A stretch of 64,000 nt of DNA from Gimesia chilikensis (GTDB lineage Bacteria > Planctomycetota > Planctomycetia > Planctomycetales > Planctomycetaceae). Below are positions 43,933 to 54,003 of this stretch, piece by piece. The notes beneath the pieces are model-generated. The model ran no database searches and was not told where the DNA came from. It saw only the letters and a list, made by a program, of their open reading frames with translations. The position numbers and the translations under genes were made by a program. Where the stretch lies: positions 186,001 to 250,000 of the forward strand of contig NZ_VTSR01000006.1 of NCBI RefSeq assembly GCF_008329715.1, read 5' to 3'. Positions within the stretch are counted from its first letter, which is position 1; the number at the start of each line of letters is the position of its first letter.

Positions 43933-45204
43933 ATGAACCATGCACTACGCCTCGCAAGTTTTCTGATTCTGACCGTCAGTCTCGTGGTCTGTCACCTCGA
44001 AACGGTTATTGCAGAGAACGCTTCACTCGGCACGATCAGCATCAGAGCCGGGAAGACTCCGCTGCAAAATCAACCAGTGAGCGTGGACCTGCCTGATTCC
44101 CAAGCGGTTACTCAGCCGGTGCATCTGATTGATCCCGCTTCGCAGGAAAAGATTCCGGCCCAGATCGAAACCCGGGACGGGCAGTCAAGCCGTCTCTGGT
44201 TGATTTATCCCGGCACATTGGCAGCAGGTGAGACAAAAACGCTGGAACTGAAAACGGGAGCAGCACCTGCGACCCGCGAAGTGACGATCAAAGATACGGG
44301 TAAGGCTTACCAGATCTTGATTGGTCAGCATGAAGTCCTGTCCTACAACTACAAGCATGTCCCCGCGCCGAAAGACCTGCATCCGCTGTATGGCCGAAGT
44401 GCTCATATTCACCCGATCGTCACACCAGATGGCAAAGTCGTCTCGGATGAATTTCCTCCCGACCATGCTCACCAGAGCGGACAGTTTCTGGCGTATACCA
44501 ACTGTATTTTTGAGGGACGCCCTACCAATTTCTGGGAGATCAAGAGTAACAAGGGCCGCGTACGGTTTCATAAACTGCTGGCAAAACAGTCTGGTCCGGT
44601 GTTCGGTGAATTACAGGTCGAACAGGAATTTGTCGACCTGACAGGACCTGCTGAAAAAGTCGCTTTGAAAGAGATCTGGACCATTCGAGTCTGGAATCAG
44701 CTGGAAGCGGATCCGAAATACTGGATGTACGACATCACCTCCAATGCACGCTGTGCGTCGGACAGCCCGCTGCTCCTGCCTGAATACCATTACGGCGGCA
44801 TGGCGATCCGCGGTGGTCGGGGCTGGACGAAAGAGAACTGCCGTTTCCTGACATCGAATGGAAAAACCCGCGAAAACGGCAATCACGACCGCTCCCGCTG
44901 GTGTGATATTTCCGGACGGAAAACAGCCGATGAATCCTTCGGTGGCTTTACGATTTTAAGTCATCCGCAGAACTTTCGCTTCCCGGAGCCGGTTCGCATT
45001 CATCCCTCGATGCCTTACATGGTTTTTACCCCCAGTGTGCTCGGCGCCTGGAAAATAGAACCCGGGACGCCTAATATCAGTCGCTACCGATTTCTGGTTC
45101 ACGATGGTCCGGCGCTCTCAAACACTGACCAACTCTGGAACAGCTATGCCCACCCACCCCAAGTCGCATTGAAACTGTCTGCTCCCACCGAAACTGAAAA
45201 ATGA
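43933..45204 (+). CDS. PmoA-like family protein (DUF6807), secreted
   Basis: 423 residues with a signal peptide (about 1-28). The conserved region from about 130 has YNYKHVPAPKDLHPLYGRSAHIHPIVTPDGKVVSDEFPPDHAHQSGQF, which is the hallmark of the family annotated as 'methane oxygenase PmoA' or DUF6807 in planctomycetes. It is not a true methane monooxygenase subunit. Function unknown; homologues are often near carbohydrate or amidohydrolase genes. Followed after 10 bases by two amidohydrolase genes, forming a three-gene plus-strand run. Confidence 0.75.
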   Translation: MNHALRLASFLILTVSLVVCHLETVIAENASLGTISIRAGKTPLQNQPVSVDLPDSQAVTQPVHLIDPASQEKIPAQIETRDGQSSRLWLIYPGTLAAGETKTLELKTGAAPATREVTIKDTGKAYQILIGQHEVLSYNYKHVPAPKDLHPLYGRSAHIHPIVTPDGKVVSDEFPPDHAHQSGQFLAYTNCIFEGRPTNFWEIKSNKGRVRFHKLLAKQSGPVFGELQVEQEFVDLTGPAEKVALKEIWTIRVWNQLEADPKYWMYDITSNARCASDSPLLLPEYHYGGMAIRGGRGWTKENCRFLTSNGKTRENGNHDRSRWCDISGRKTADESFGGFTILSHPQNFRFPEPVRIHPSMPYMVFTPSVLGAWKIEPGTPNISRYRFLVHDGPALSNTDQLWNSYAHPPQVALKLSAPTETEK

Positions 45205-45214
45205 AAGTAACACA

Positions 45215-45997
45215 ATGATCTGGGACCTGCACTGCCACCTCTCCGGGGTGGATGGAAAAACGGTCGATGAACGCATCGCCCAGTTAATGGTCTATGCTGA
45301 CCGGATGGGCGTAGAACGCCTGATCTTTTTTATGGGCTGGCCCTTCCTGATCGATCCGACGCCCAAACAGTTCCGCGAGCAGAACGATCAGGTCATGCAG
45401 GCCATCAGCCACTGGCACGATCGGGCGTTTGGCTTCGTCTATCTAAACGCCAAGTATGTGGATGAAAGTCTGGAAGAACTGGACCGCTGCGTGAAAAACG
45501 GTCCCATGATCGGCGTTAAGTTATGGGTCGCTGCCCGCTGTAATGATCCCGCCATCGATCCGATTATCAAACGCGCGGGAGAACTCAAGGCCCTGATCTA
45601 TCAGCACACCTGGTTTAAAACCGGGGGGAATCTGACAGGCGAATCGACGCCCAGCGACCTGGCCCTGATGGCAGCCCGACATCCCGAGATCCCCATCATT
45701 GCCGGACACACCGGAGGCGACTGGGAACTGGGTCTGCGGGCGATTCAGAACAGCCCCAATCTCTACGCGGGAATTGGTGGCTCCGATCCGACGGCCGGGA
45801 TGACGGAGATGGCCGTCCGCACTTTGGGAGCCGAGCGAGTGCTGTATGGCAGCGATATCGGCGGCCGCAGTTTTTCATCTCAACTGGCAAAGGTTCAGGG
45901 AGCTGATATTCCCGAGGTATCTAAACGACTGATTCTGGGTGGTAACCTCAAGCGACTGTTGACCCCCATTTTGAATGAGAAGGGGATCAAAGTATGA
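45215..45997 (+). CDS. Amidohydrolase 2 family protein, metal ligands present
   Basis: 260 residues, TIM-barrel metal-dependent hydrolase. WDLHCHLSG (His6, His8) gives the first metal pair, YQHTWF (about 129-134), IIAGHTGGDWE (about 164-174) and YGSDIGG (about 213-219, catalytic Asp) complete the set. No signal peptide, so cytoplasmic. The stop overlaps the start of a second, degenerate amidohydrolase-like gene (ATGA), so the two are made together and may form a heteromer. Substrate unknown; the upstream PmoA-like gene is the only context. Confidence 0.85.
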   Translation: MIWDLHCHLSGVDGKTVDERIAQLMVYADRMGVERLIFFMGWPFLIDPTPKQFREQNDQVMQAISHWHDRAFGFVYLNAKYVDESLEELDRCVKNGPMIGVKLWVAARCNDPAIDPIIKRAGELKALIYQHTWFKTGGNLTGESTPSDLALMAARHPEIPIIAGHTGGDWELGLRAIQNSPNLYAGIGGSDPTAGMTEMAVRTLGAERVLYGSDIGGRSFSSQLAKVQGADIPEVSKRLILGGNLKRLLTPILNEKGIKV

Positions 45998-46773
45998 TTT
46001 ATGACGTCAACGTTTATCTCTCACAGTGGCCGTTCCGCCGTCTGCCCAATGATGATACCGCCTCCCTGGTCAGAAAGCTCAAACAGAATCAGATTCAACA
46101 GGCTCTGGCCGGCAGTTTCGATGGACTGCTCCACAAAGATCTGATGTCGGTGAATCAAAGGTTGGTCACAGAGTGTCAGACTAAAGGGGAAGGCATCCTG
46201 GTTCCCGTCGGCAGCATTAACCCGCGACTTCCAGGCTGGGAAGCGGATGTCATTGCCTGTCATGAAAAGTGGAAGATGCCCGGCATCCGGCTGCATCCGA
46301 ATTATCACGAATACGAACTCAGTGATCCTGCCGTGAAGAAGCTGTTTGCCCAGGCAGCCGAGCGTGGACTGTTCATCCAGATTGCCATGCGGATGGAAGA
46401 CGATCGGACGCATCATCCGCTGGTGCGTGTTCCCGATGTGAATTTTGAAGACTTGCCAGGTCTGATGAAACAGCATGAACAGCTGCAGGTCACCATCTTG
46501 AATGGCATGAAGTCACTGCGAGGTGCGAAGCTGACCCGCTTGACGGAAAACCCGAACCTGACGATTGAGATCGCGATGCTGGAAGAAGTGGGCGGAATCG
46601 AGAAGCTGATGAAACAGGTGCCGTATCAGCAGATCCTGTTTGGTTCTTACTATCCGTTTTTCTACCTGGAATCGAGCTTGAATAAACTCAGAGAATCGCA
46701 ACTGGGCCAGGAAATTGAAACCAAAATCATCTGGGAGAATGCACAGAATCGGTTCGTGAAGAGACAATCGTAA
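45994..46773 (+). CDS. Amidohydrolase-like protein, apparently without metal-binding residues
   Basis: 259 residues, same fold as its upstream neighbour. The His-x-His after the first strand is replaced (YDVNVYLSQWPF), there is no His at the strand equivalent to GHTGG (ILNGMKSL instead) and the catalytic Asp of GSD is Tyr (FGSYYPFF). Only GIRLHPNYHEYELS keeps a family-like His. So catalysis by the usual mechanism is unlikely; a regulatory or structural partner of the neighbour is the best guess, or another mechanism. Such 'DVNV' proteins recur in this family, so it is not simply a pseudogene. Confidence 0.8.
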   Translation: MIYDVNVYLSQWPFRRLPNDDTASLVRKLKQNQIQQALAGSFDGLLHKDLMSVNQRLVTECQTKGEGILVPVGSINPRLPGWEADVIACHEKWKMPGIRLHPNYHEYELSDPAVKKLFAQAAERGLFIQIAMRMEDDRTHHPLVRVPDVNFEDLPGLMKQHEQLQVTILNGMKSLRGAKLTRLTENPNLTIEIAMLEEVGGIEKLMKQVPYQQILFGSYYPFFYLESSLNKLRESQLGQEIETKIIWENAQNRFVKRQS

Positions 46774-46782
46774 GGACTGAGC

Positions 46783-48723
46783 TTACTCGGTCCATTCCAG
46801 GTAGGGATCGAGGCCCATTTTATGAAACATCTCGATACGGAATTTTTCCTGCTTGAGCATGTCACGCCGCTGTTTGCGATGCAGTTTTTCAAGGAAGTCC
46901 TGCGTCTTCTTGAAAAACGAAATCCAGCCGGGTGACAGTTCGCCGCGTTCATCAGCTTTCGCAGAGCGGATGATCTGATTCAGCTGGTTCAGTTCCAGGC
47001 AGCGGAGCAGTTCATCTTCCAGTGAGAGGAAAAACTGATAGTGACCAGGGTCACCCTGACGAGCCGAACGACCGATTAACTGACGGTCAATACGGGCCGA
47101 GGTATGCATTTCCGTAGCGATCACATGCAGACCGCCATTTTCGCGAACGATGTCTTTGAGCAGGATGTCGGTCCCCCGCCCGGCCATGTTGGTGGCGATC
47201 GTCACGCGGGCAGGTTCGCCCGCTTTTTTGACGATCTCAGCTTCCTGTTCGTGATACTTGGCATTCAGAATCTGATGCGGAATCGCCTTCATCGCCAGCA
47301 GATCTCCCAGTTCTTCGGAGGCTTCCACCGATGGGGTTCCGACCAGAATGGAACAACGTTTTTGACGCAGGCGTTCGATTTCTTCGACCACCGCCATCCG
47401 CTTGGCCTGCAGTGTTTTGAAGACGCGGGGAGGACTTCCTTTCCGCAGACAGGGGCGATGGGTGGGGATCGATGTCACTGAGACTTTATAGGTTTTTCGA
47501 ATCTCGCGTTCTGCCAGCGCCGCGGTTCCGGTCATCCCAGCCAGATGGGCGTAGTTCTGGAAGAAGCTCTGCACGGTAATCCGCGCTGCCTGACCTGTGG
47601 CTGCGGTAATGGGGACATGTTCCTGGGCTTCGATGGACTGATGCAACCCGTCCTGCCACTTACGGCCTTCCATCATACGGCCCGTGGATTCGTCGACGAT
47701 GACCACTTCATCATTCACGACGACATAATCGCGATCTTTCAGAAAGCCGAAGCGGGCAATCAGCGACTGTTCGACCTGTTTGTAGATGCGTTCGGTGTCT
47801 ATCGAATCCAGCAGCGAAGGCTTGGGCATCAGCAATACTTTGCGACAGCCCTGGTCAGTCAGATAAGCAGACCGTTTTTTGGGCTCGTAAACGTAATCGA
47901 CTTCAGATTCCAGTTGATGCGTGGCCCGGTTGCTCCAGCGGAAGAGGTTTACGGAAGCCGCATCATTGGGCTGAATCAGACCGATAATCAACGGTGTTCG
48001 GGCTTCATCGATCAACACACTATCAGCTTCGTCAATCAGGGCGAAGTAATTTCCCCGCTGAACCAGTGGTTCCTTGCCCGATGATTTGTGATTGGAAATG
48101 GCTTGCTCTAACTGCCCCGGGGCACTGGCTCCAATGCGAATGCGATCCCTGAGAAAGTCAAAGCCCATTTCATTGGCGGTGCCGTAGGTGACATCGAGAC
48201 CGTAGGCAATGCGTCGATCTTCATCTTCCATATCAGAGGTGATGCAACCGACGGACAATCCGAGTTTATTGAAAACAGGGCCCATCAGTTCTGAGTCACG
48301 TTTCGCCAGGTAATCGTTGACGGTGACTACATGACAGCCTTTGCCCATTAGCGCTCGCAAATAAGCGGGGAGCACGGCTGTCAGCGTTTTTCCTTCCCCG
48401 GTCTGCATCTCGGCGATGCCCCCTTCGAAGAGCGCGATTCCCCCCATAAGCTGTACAGGGAAATGGGCCATTTTCAGGGTTCGCCAGGCCGATTCCCGTA
48501 CCAGGGCGTACGCCTCGGGCATGATTTTCCTGAGAGGCTCGCCCGATTTGGCGCGCCAGCGCAATTCCAGAGAATAGCGTTCGAGTTCATCATCAGTCAC
48601 TGTCTTCAACGCTTCCCCACGCTTAATAATCTGATTAGCCTGGGCGCGCCAGCGGGAGAGCCGGGATTTAGCAGGGCGAAATCCGGTTTTCATCCAATGA
48701 TAGCTGTGCGATGAGATGCTCAA
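46783..48723 (-). CDS. Short SecA-type preprotein translocase ATPase
   Basis: ATPase motor that drives protein export through SecYEG. Only 646 residues, against about 800-900 or more for standard SecA. NBD1 has Walker A EMQTGEGKTLTAVLPAYL (about 105-122), and DEAD-like ALIDEADSVLIDEARTPLI. A preprotein cross-linking region, GTAALAEREIRKTYKVSVTSIPTHRP and NBD2 (GRGTDILL, GLHVIATEMHTSARIDRQLIGRSARQGDPG) follow. The last 80 residues cover only the start of the helical scaffold, so the two-helix finger, helical wing and C-terminal zinc tail appear missing. Motor and SecA motifs intact, so not a simple pseudogene; probably an accessory SecA2-like protein. Convergent with the amidohydrolase pair. 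Confidence 0.88.
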   Translation of the reverse strand: MSISSHSYHWMKTGFRPAKSRLSRWRAQANQIIKRGEALKTVTDDELERYSLELRWRAKSGEPLRKIMPEAYALVRESAWRTLKMAHFPVQLMGGIALFEGGIAEMQTGEGKTLTAVLPAYLRALMGKGCHVVTVNDYLAKRDSELMGPVFNKLGLSVGCITSDMEDEDRRIAYGLDVTYGTANEMGFDFLRDRIRIGASAPGQLEQAISNHKSSGKEPLVQRGNYFALIDEADSVLIDEARTPLIIGLIQPNDAASVNLFRWSNRATHQLESEVDYVYEPKKRSAYLTDQGCRKVLLMPKPSLLDSIDTERIYKQVEQSLIARFGFLKDRDYVVVNDEVVIVDESTGRMMEGRKWQDGLHQSIEAQEHVPITAATGQAARITVQSFFQNYAHLAGMTGTAALAEREIRKTYKVSVTSIPTHRPCLRKGSPPRVFKTLQAKRMAVVEEIERLRQKRCSILVGTPSVEASEELGDLLAMKAIPHQILNAKYHEQEAEIVKKAGEPARVTIATNMAGRGTDILLKDIVRENGGLHVIATEMHTSARIDRQLIGRSARQGDPGHYQFFLSLEDELLRCLELNQLNQIIRSAKADERGELSPGWISFFKKTQDFLEKLHRKQRRDMLKQEKFRIEMFHKMGLDPYLEWTE

Positions 48724-49377
48724 GTTGCCTCCTCGAACGTTTGAAACACAAATCTGAGTATCAGTCAGCCGCCTGTTGATCTCTGAAACACAAGAAAAGG
48801 CGAAGCTTACTCAACTGAAAGACGCTTCTGGACGTGAAAGATAACGCTGAAAGTCAAAACGAAAACTCAGAGAGCCTGAAGTTCTGCCTCGTGATTCCTA
48901 TTCCCCACAGAGAGTTGTAAATCACTGTGGAATAAACACTTACCCTCTCTAATATCCAGTGAATCTGTCCACTTTCAGCATCATTTTATCCAATGAACGG
49001 ATCTACAACCAAACAAAAAAGTGAAAAACCCCACCCGGTCTTTAAAATGGTTTCACCACGATAAGTTGTTACGGTCCGTTGACTTAAATCAACATTTCGC
49101 ATCATGTTCAGCAGGTAAATGTTAGATCGAAGTCAACCAATCGTCATATTCGATGCAGATTGTTTTTTGGCTACGTCATATAGAAACAGACCACCCATTC
49201 GGTACAATTGCCCTAAAGAATGAAAACATTCCAATTTACCTGTTTTTTTAGGTAGTGCCCCTGCTTTAAAATCATGACCTGAACATGCAGGTTCTGATCC
49301 CCTGCAGTCGCCATCCGCCAGAGGACTGAATTCTTAAGACACCCCTGACTGACTCATACACTAAAGATACCGAATAC
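48724..49377. other. Intergenic region upstream of the first giant protein gene
   Basis: About 650 AT-rich bases. A small hairpin (CCACAG 48905-48910 and CTGTGG 48925-48930) and another at about 49271-49287 (GACCTGAACATGCAGGTTC) are seen. No gene recognised; it probably contains the promoters of the short secA and of the giant-protein gene. Confidence 0.45.
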
Positions 49378-52300
49378 ATGATCTCAAAATTGATTGATAA
49401 TCTGTGGAGACCACGACGACGCCAGCACCATCGTCGGCTCAAAAAAACAACGGCTCCATTGGCAGCAACTGAGAAGCTGGAAGATCGAACCCTGCTCAGT
49501 GGCCAGGACCTGATCGCGTTTGGACAGGCTTTAGCTGCAGCGAATGTCACTCTGTATGGTGCAGTCTGGGATGCCGACACGACAGCACAAAAAGCGTTAC
49601 TGGCTGATGGCGCGACTTATATTAATTTCGTCGACATTACAGACAACGAACGCAATCTGAATGGCAGTGCTGCTGACGTAGGGATCAGCGATGTTCAGAA
49701 TCTGCGGCCCATCTGGAGACTGAACAACGGAACGTTAATCGAAGGCAGTTCCATTAACAGTCTGCAGGATCTGGCAACGGCAACTGGAATCGCGATCACG
49801 AATTCGGAAGGTCCTTATCTCAAAGACATTCCCACTCAAAATCTATTTGCCAATACCGGTCTGCATGTCGCCCTGGATGGATTTGATCCCGACGGCGGCC
49901 CATTGACGTACACAATAGAGAGCAGTAATCCGAATGTCTCCGCACGCTTACTGACTGGAAATCGCAGTTTGCGTATCAATGTCGCAGGCTATGGGGAGAT
50001 GATTTTTGAACTGTTCGAGGGGCGAGCTTCCCGCGCTACCGACCGGATTATTCAACTGGCCCAGGAAGGCTTTTACGATGGTGTCAGCTTCCACCGGATC
50101 ATCAATGATGCCATCATTCAGGGGGGAGATCCCACTGGAACCGGCGCTGGCGGTTCTACCTATGGTTCATTTGACGATCAGTTTCATCCCGAGTTACAAC
50201 ACGTGCAATCCGGCCTGCTTTCGATGGCCAAAGCACAGGACGACACCAATAACTCCCAGTTCTTCATCACGGATCGCCCGCTTCGCAGACTCGACTATCA
50301 ACACACTATTTTCGGTTTCCTGACCGAAGGCGACGATGTTCGCAATGCCATCAACGATGTGAAAGTGGTCAACACGGACGATCCGTTTTTTAATATCACC
50401 ATGGACAGCGTGGAAGTCTTTTCTGACTTTGAAAATGCCACGCTCTTTTTAAATGCTGCCGAAGGTTATAGCGGTTCATCCACGATCACGGTGACCGTCA
50501 CTGATCAGGATGGAAATCAGCAGCAGCGACAGTTCCAGGTCAATGTGACACCTGATACGATTGACCCTCCCTACCAGGACCCGGTCACCGACAACATTAT
50601 TTTTGATGCTTCAGATGCCAATCCTTACCTGGCAGATATTCCTACTCTGCAAGTCAGGGCCGGAGAATCCATTCAGTATCAGTTGCAGGCCATCGACGTC
50701 GATGCGACGGCTCCCAACAACGGGGTCCCAGTCTATATGAATCAGGATCTCCTTTCTGATTATGGTCTGTACATTCCGGTTACGGCCCCTGCGGGACTGA
50801 TTAATACTATTGACCTGAACAACCAGGGAATCCTGACGATCAGTCCCAACGCCGGACTGGCACCAGGCATCTACCAGTTAACCGTGGCAGTCGGATTTCA
50901 GACCAGTGCGATTGACTACCAGGTCGTGACGGTCGTAGTGACCGAGCCACCTGTTGCCAACAACGATTTTGTCGCCCTGCAGGGAGACACACCCGCTACG
51001 TTCGATATCTTCGCGAATGATACAGACAGTGATGGCACCATCGATGAACAATCCGCGGAAATCATCTCTCAGCCCACACATGGTACTGTTACGCTGGTGC
51101 AGGTCGGCGAAGATGACTACGAAATTCAGTACACCGCTGACGGCTCTGGTTACATGGGTCTCGACTCCTTTACCTATCGAGTCGCAGACAACCTGGGCGC
51201 CTACTCGAATGTCGCTACCGTACAGTTTTCGATTGCCCCCGAGGGAGTGATTCTGGTCACCAATCTGACCGATACTTCTCCGAATAACCGGGTGACTTTA
51301 CGCAGAGCGATTCAGGCAGCCAATTCAGACACGAGCATCGGCGCCGCCCCCGCGGGGAATGGCGCAGACATCATCATGTTCGACCCTGCTCTGTTTAATG
51401 GCACTGCGAAAACACTGATTATTTCTCAAGACCTTGAGATCACAGACTCGCTCACCATCATCGCTCCCACTTCCGCAGAAGGGTCTCCGCTACTCACCAT
51501 CGACGCATATCAGAATGATCGGCACTTCCTGATCGATGACGGTCTGGAAAGCGATCTTGTAGTGAGACTGGAAAACCTGAAACTGACCAAGGGTAATCTC
51601 GGCGATAACGGGGCATCAATCTTTAACGCCGAAAACCTGGTGATCACCAACAGCGAAATCACGAACAACCAGAGTACATCCGGATTGGGTGGTGCCATCT
51701 ACAATACGGGACATCTGGAAGTCTACGACACTCTGTTCCAGACCAACAGCTCCCTCTATTCGTCCGGAGGGGCGATTGTCAGCCAGTCTGGTACCGTAAT
51801 TTTAAATGGCAGTACGATAAACCAGAATACCGCCGAGGGATTTGGAGGCGGTATTTACGCCATCAATTCCGATGTCACTCTGAATAACAGCACGCTATCG
51901 ACGAATGTCAGCGCAAGCGGTGGGGGAGGCGGCCTCTATCAGAACGGTGGTACTCTGACGATCAACGGATCACTCATCACCGACAACACCACTGGAGCTG
52001 CTACCGATGGTGCGGGGCTCTACCTCTTCGATCTCACAACCACAATTACCGACTCCACCTTTTACTTGAACCGCAGCTCTGGTTCCGGTGCCGCCATCAG
52101 ACAGTCAGACGGATCGCTGACCGTTCGCAACAGCACGTTTTACGACAACTCGGCACTGTTTGGGGACGGGGGAGCAATCTCATCAGGAGCCCTGACGACA
52201 TTGCTGGTCAACACAACCCTGTCCGGGAATACAGCCAGCAGCAGCGGTGGGGGCATCTACTTCTCCAATCCGGTTGATTTTGACAGTGCCATTATCAGCA

Positions 52301-54003
52301 ACAGTACCATTGCGAATAATACTGCAAACCAGGATGGAGGCGGGCTCTTTTCCTCGTTCGATGTGATTACGCTGAACAACACAATCGTTGCCGACAACTC
52401 TGCTTCCAGTTCAGGCGATGACATCAGTGGCTACGTGAACGGGTCTTACAGCCTGGTGGAATCAACGTCCGGATTTACCAATCAAGGATCGAATTTTATC
52501 ACCGGCCAGGACCCCGAACTGCTTCCCCTCGCCGATAACGGTGGTTCCACTCTGACTCATGCATTGACAACAACCAGTGTCGCCATCGATGCTGGTAATC
52601 CCACTTTTGATCCCAGTACTTTTTCTCCTGAACTGACTCTGGACCAGCGCGGCTCTGCTCGTGTTGCCGATGGTAATAACGATACAATCAGCCGCGTTGA
52701 TATCGGAGCCTATGAGGCAGAATCGGTTCTCGCTTCTGCAGATTTGACCGTGAAATGGAAAGCCACCAGTACTGGTAGCGAAGGGCAAGTCGGCTCCCTG
52801 CCAGCAAACGTGGATTTTCTGGACGAGTTCAGTCCAGTCATCGTCGAGATCTGGGTCAGCATTACCAATTCTACTCAAAATGGCGTTGCATCAGCTGCCG
52901 TAGACTTCAGCTTTGATGCGACTTATCTGACAGTAGAATCAATCGTATATGGTGCCGGATTTACTCAAAACCAGACCGGGGCCATCGACAACGAAAACGG
53001 GACCATCACCGACCTGGGGGCTTCCAGCGAATTGTCTGCTTTCGGAGCAGAAACGCTTGTACTGCTGGCGCGTGTGAACCTGTCAGTCAAGCCGATCGAC
53101 CTCAACGCTGACGGTCAGTACATGCAGCCTGTGGGCAATGTGAACTTTGAGATTTCGAACAGTGTCATTAACTCTGCTGTCGGAACCGCAATGGTGACGG
53201 AAGGTGCAGCGGTGAATCTGACTCTGGTCCCAGCGCTTTACGACCTGAATGACAGTGGTAAGATTGATTTTGGAGACCTGCTTCTATTCGTTTCTGTCTA
53301 CAATAAAACCACCGGTGCTCAAGGAGCGGACGCCACCTGGGCCTCCGACTTTGATCGTTCCGGTAAAGTCGATTTCAAAGACCTCACCCTGCTGGCTGCC
53401 AATTACAACAAGGTAAAAGGGGGCAGCAGTTCCTTTGTGTATCCGACCAACTTCAGTGAAGTCTGGCAACAAAACAACCTGGTCACCGCAATCATCAATT
53501 CAGAAAATGACAACACGCAACCATTGACCAGTGAAGAGGCCGCGCCGGTCCTGGAAGCTGCGAAACAACAGGTCGCCGCCAGCTCTGATGAGATTACCAT
53601 TGAACAGCTCAGTGACGTCAAACTGGAAATAGTCGAACTGCCTGGAAACCAGCTGGCCAAAGCTGACTCTTCCACCAATACAATCTATCTGGATGTTAAC
53701 GCCGCAGGCTGGGGCTGGTTCGTCGACAGCACGCCATTCTCGAATAGCGAGTTCGATGCCACCGAAGATCCCCGAATCTTCACAGCAGGCCTCCTGAGTG
53801 ATGCCAGTGGTCAGATTGACCTGCTGACCGTTCTGTTGCATGAACTCAGCCACCTGCTGGGATATGAACACAACTCTGACACCCCTCTCATGGAACCAGC
53901 TCTGGAAACAGGCGAACGCAGACTGCTGGATTACGGGGACTCAGAAGCCACCGATGAGTTTTTCGGAAGTTATCTGGATCCGGAATTCGGGGGGATTAAC
54001 TAA
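49378..54003 (+). CDS. Giant secreted multidomain protein: cyclophilin, beta-helix, dockerin, matrixin-like protease
   Basis: 1541 residues. The Arg-rich N-terminus leads to the sorting motif LEDRTLLSG (about 35-43), with no ordinary hydrophobic signal. A cyclophilin-type peptidyl-prolyl isomerase domain lies at about 197-340 (FHRIINDAIIQGGDPTGTG; FHR and Gln kept). Cadherin/Ig-like repeats follow (about 355-620), then a long right-handed parallel beta-helix (about 625-1115) rich in NNST/GGGGG rungs. A cohesin-like beta domain is at about 1120-1280, with a pair of dockerin-type Ca repeats at 1288-1348 (YDLNDSGKIDFGDLL, DFDRSGKVDFKDLT). At the C-terminus is a metzincin zinc motif HELSHLLGYEH (1488-1498) with a Met-turn-like LMEPAL. 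Probably surface-exposed. The domain order is read by eye; the family boundaries are approximate. Confidence 0.85.
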   Translation: MISKLIDNLWRPRRRQHHRRLKKTTAPLAATEKLEDRTLLSGQDLIAFGQALAAANVTLYGAVWDADTTAQKALLADGATYINFVDITDNERNLNGSAADVGISDVQNLRPIWRLNNGTLIEGSSINSLQDLATATGIAITNSEGPYLKDIPTQNLFANTGLHVALDGFDPDGGPLTYTIESSNPNVSARLLTGNRSLRINVAGYGEMIFELFEGRASRATDRIIQLAQEGFYDGVSFHRIINDAIIQGGDPTGTGAGGSTYGSFDDQFHPELQHVQSGLLSMAKAQDDTNNSQFFITDRPLRRLDYQHTIFGFLTEGDDVRNAINDVKVVNTDDPFFNITMDSVEVFSDFENATLFLNAAEGYSGSSTITVTVTDQDGNQQQRQFQVNVTPDTIDPPYQDPVTDNIIFDASDANPYLADIPTLQVRAGESIQYQLQAIDVDATAPNNGVPVYMNQDLLSDYGLYIPVTAPAGLINTIDLNNQGILTISPNAGLAPGIYQLTVAVGFQTSAIDYQVVTVVVTEPPVANNDFVALQGDTPATFDIFANDTDSDGTIDEQSAEIISQPTHGTVTLVQVGEDDYEIQYTADGSGYMGLDSFTYRVADNLGAYSNVATVQFSIAPEGVILVTNLTDTSPNNRVTLRRAIQAANSDTSIGAAPAGNGADIIMFDPALFNGTAKTLIISQDLEITDSLTIIAPTSAEGSPLLTIDAYQNDRHFLIDDGLESDLVVRLENLKLTKGNLGDNGASIFNAENLVITNSEITNNQSTSGLGGAIYNTGHLEVYDTLFQTNSSLYSSGGAIVSQSGTVILNGSTINQNTAEGFGGGIYAINSDVTLNNSTLSTNVSASGGGGGLYQNGGTLTINGSLITDNTTGAATDGAGLYLFDLTTTITDSTFYLNRSSGSGAAIRQSDGSLTVRNSTFYDNSALFGDGGAISSGALTTLLVNTTLSGNTASSSGGGIYFSNPVDFDSAIISNSTIANNTANQDGGGLFSSFDVITLNNTIVADNSASSSGDDISGYVNGSYSLVESTSGFTNQGSNFITGQDPELLPLADNGGSTLTHALTTTSVAIDAGNPTFDPSTFSPELTLDQRGSARVADGNNDTISRVDIGAYEAESVLASADLTVKWKATSTGSEGQVGSLPANVDFLDEFSPVIVEIWVSITNSTQNGVASAAVDFSFDATYLTVESIVYGAGFTQNQTGAIDNENGTITDLGASSELSAFGAETLVLLARVNLSVKPIDLNADGQYMQPVGNVNFEISNSVINSAVGTAMVTEGAAVNLTLVPALYDLNDSGKIDFGDLLLFVSVYNKTTGAQGADATWASDFDRSGKVDFKDLTLLAANYNKVKGGSSSFVYPTNFSEVWQQNNLVTAIINSENDNTQPLTSEEAAPVLEAAKQQVAASSDEITIEQLSDVKLEIVELPGNQLAKADSSTNTIYLDVNAAGWGWFVDSTPFSNSEFDATEDPRIFTAGLLSDASGQIDLLTVLLHELSHLLGYEHNSDTPLMEPALETGERRLLDYGDSEATDEFFGSYLDPEFGGIN

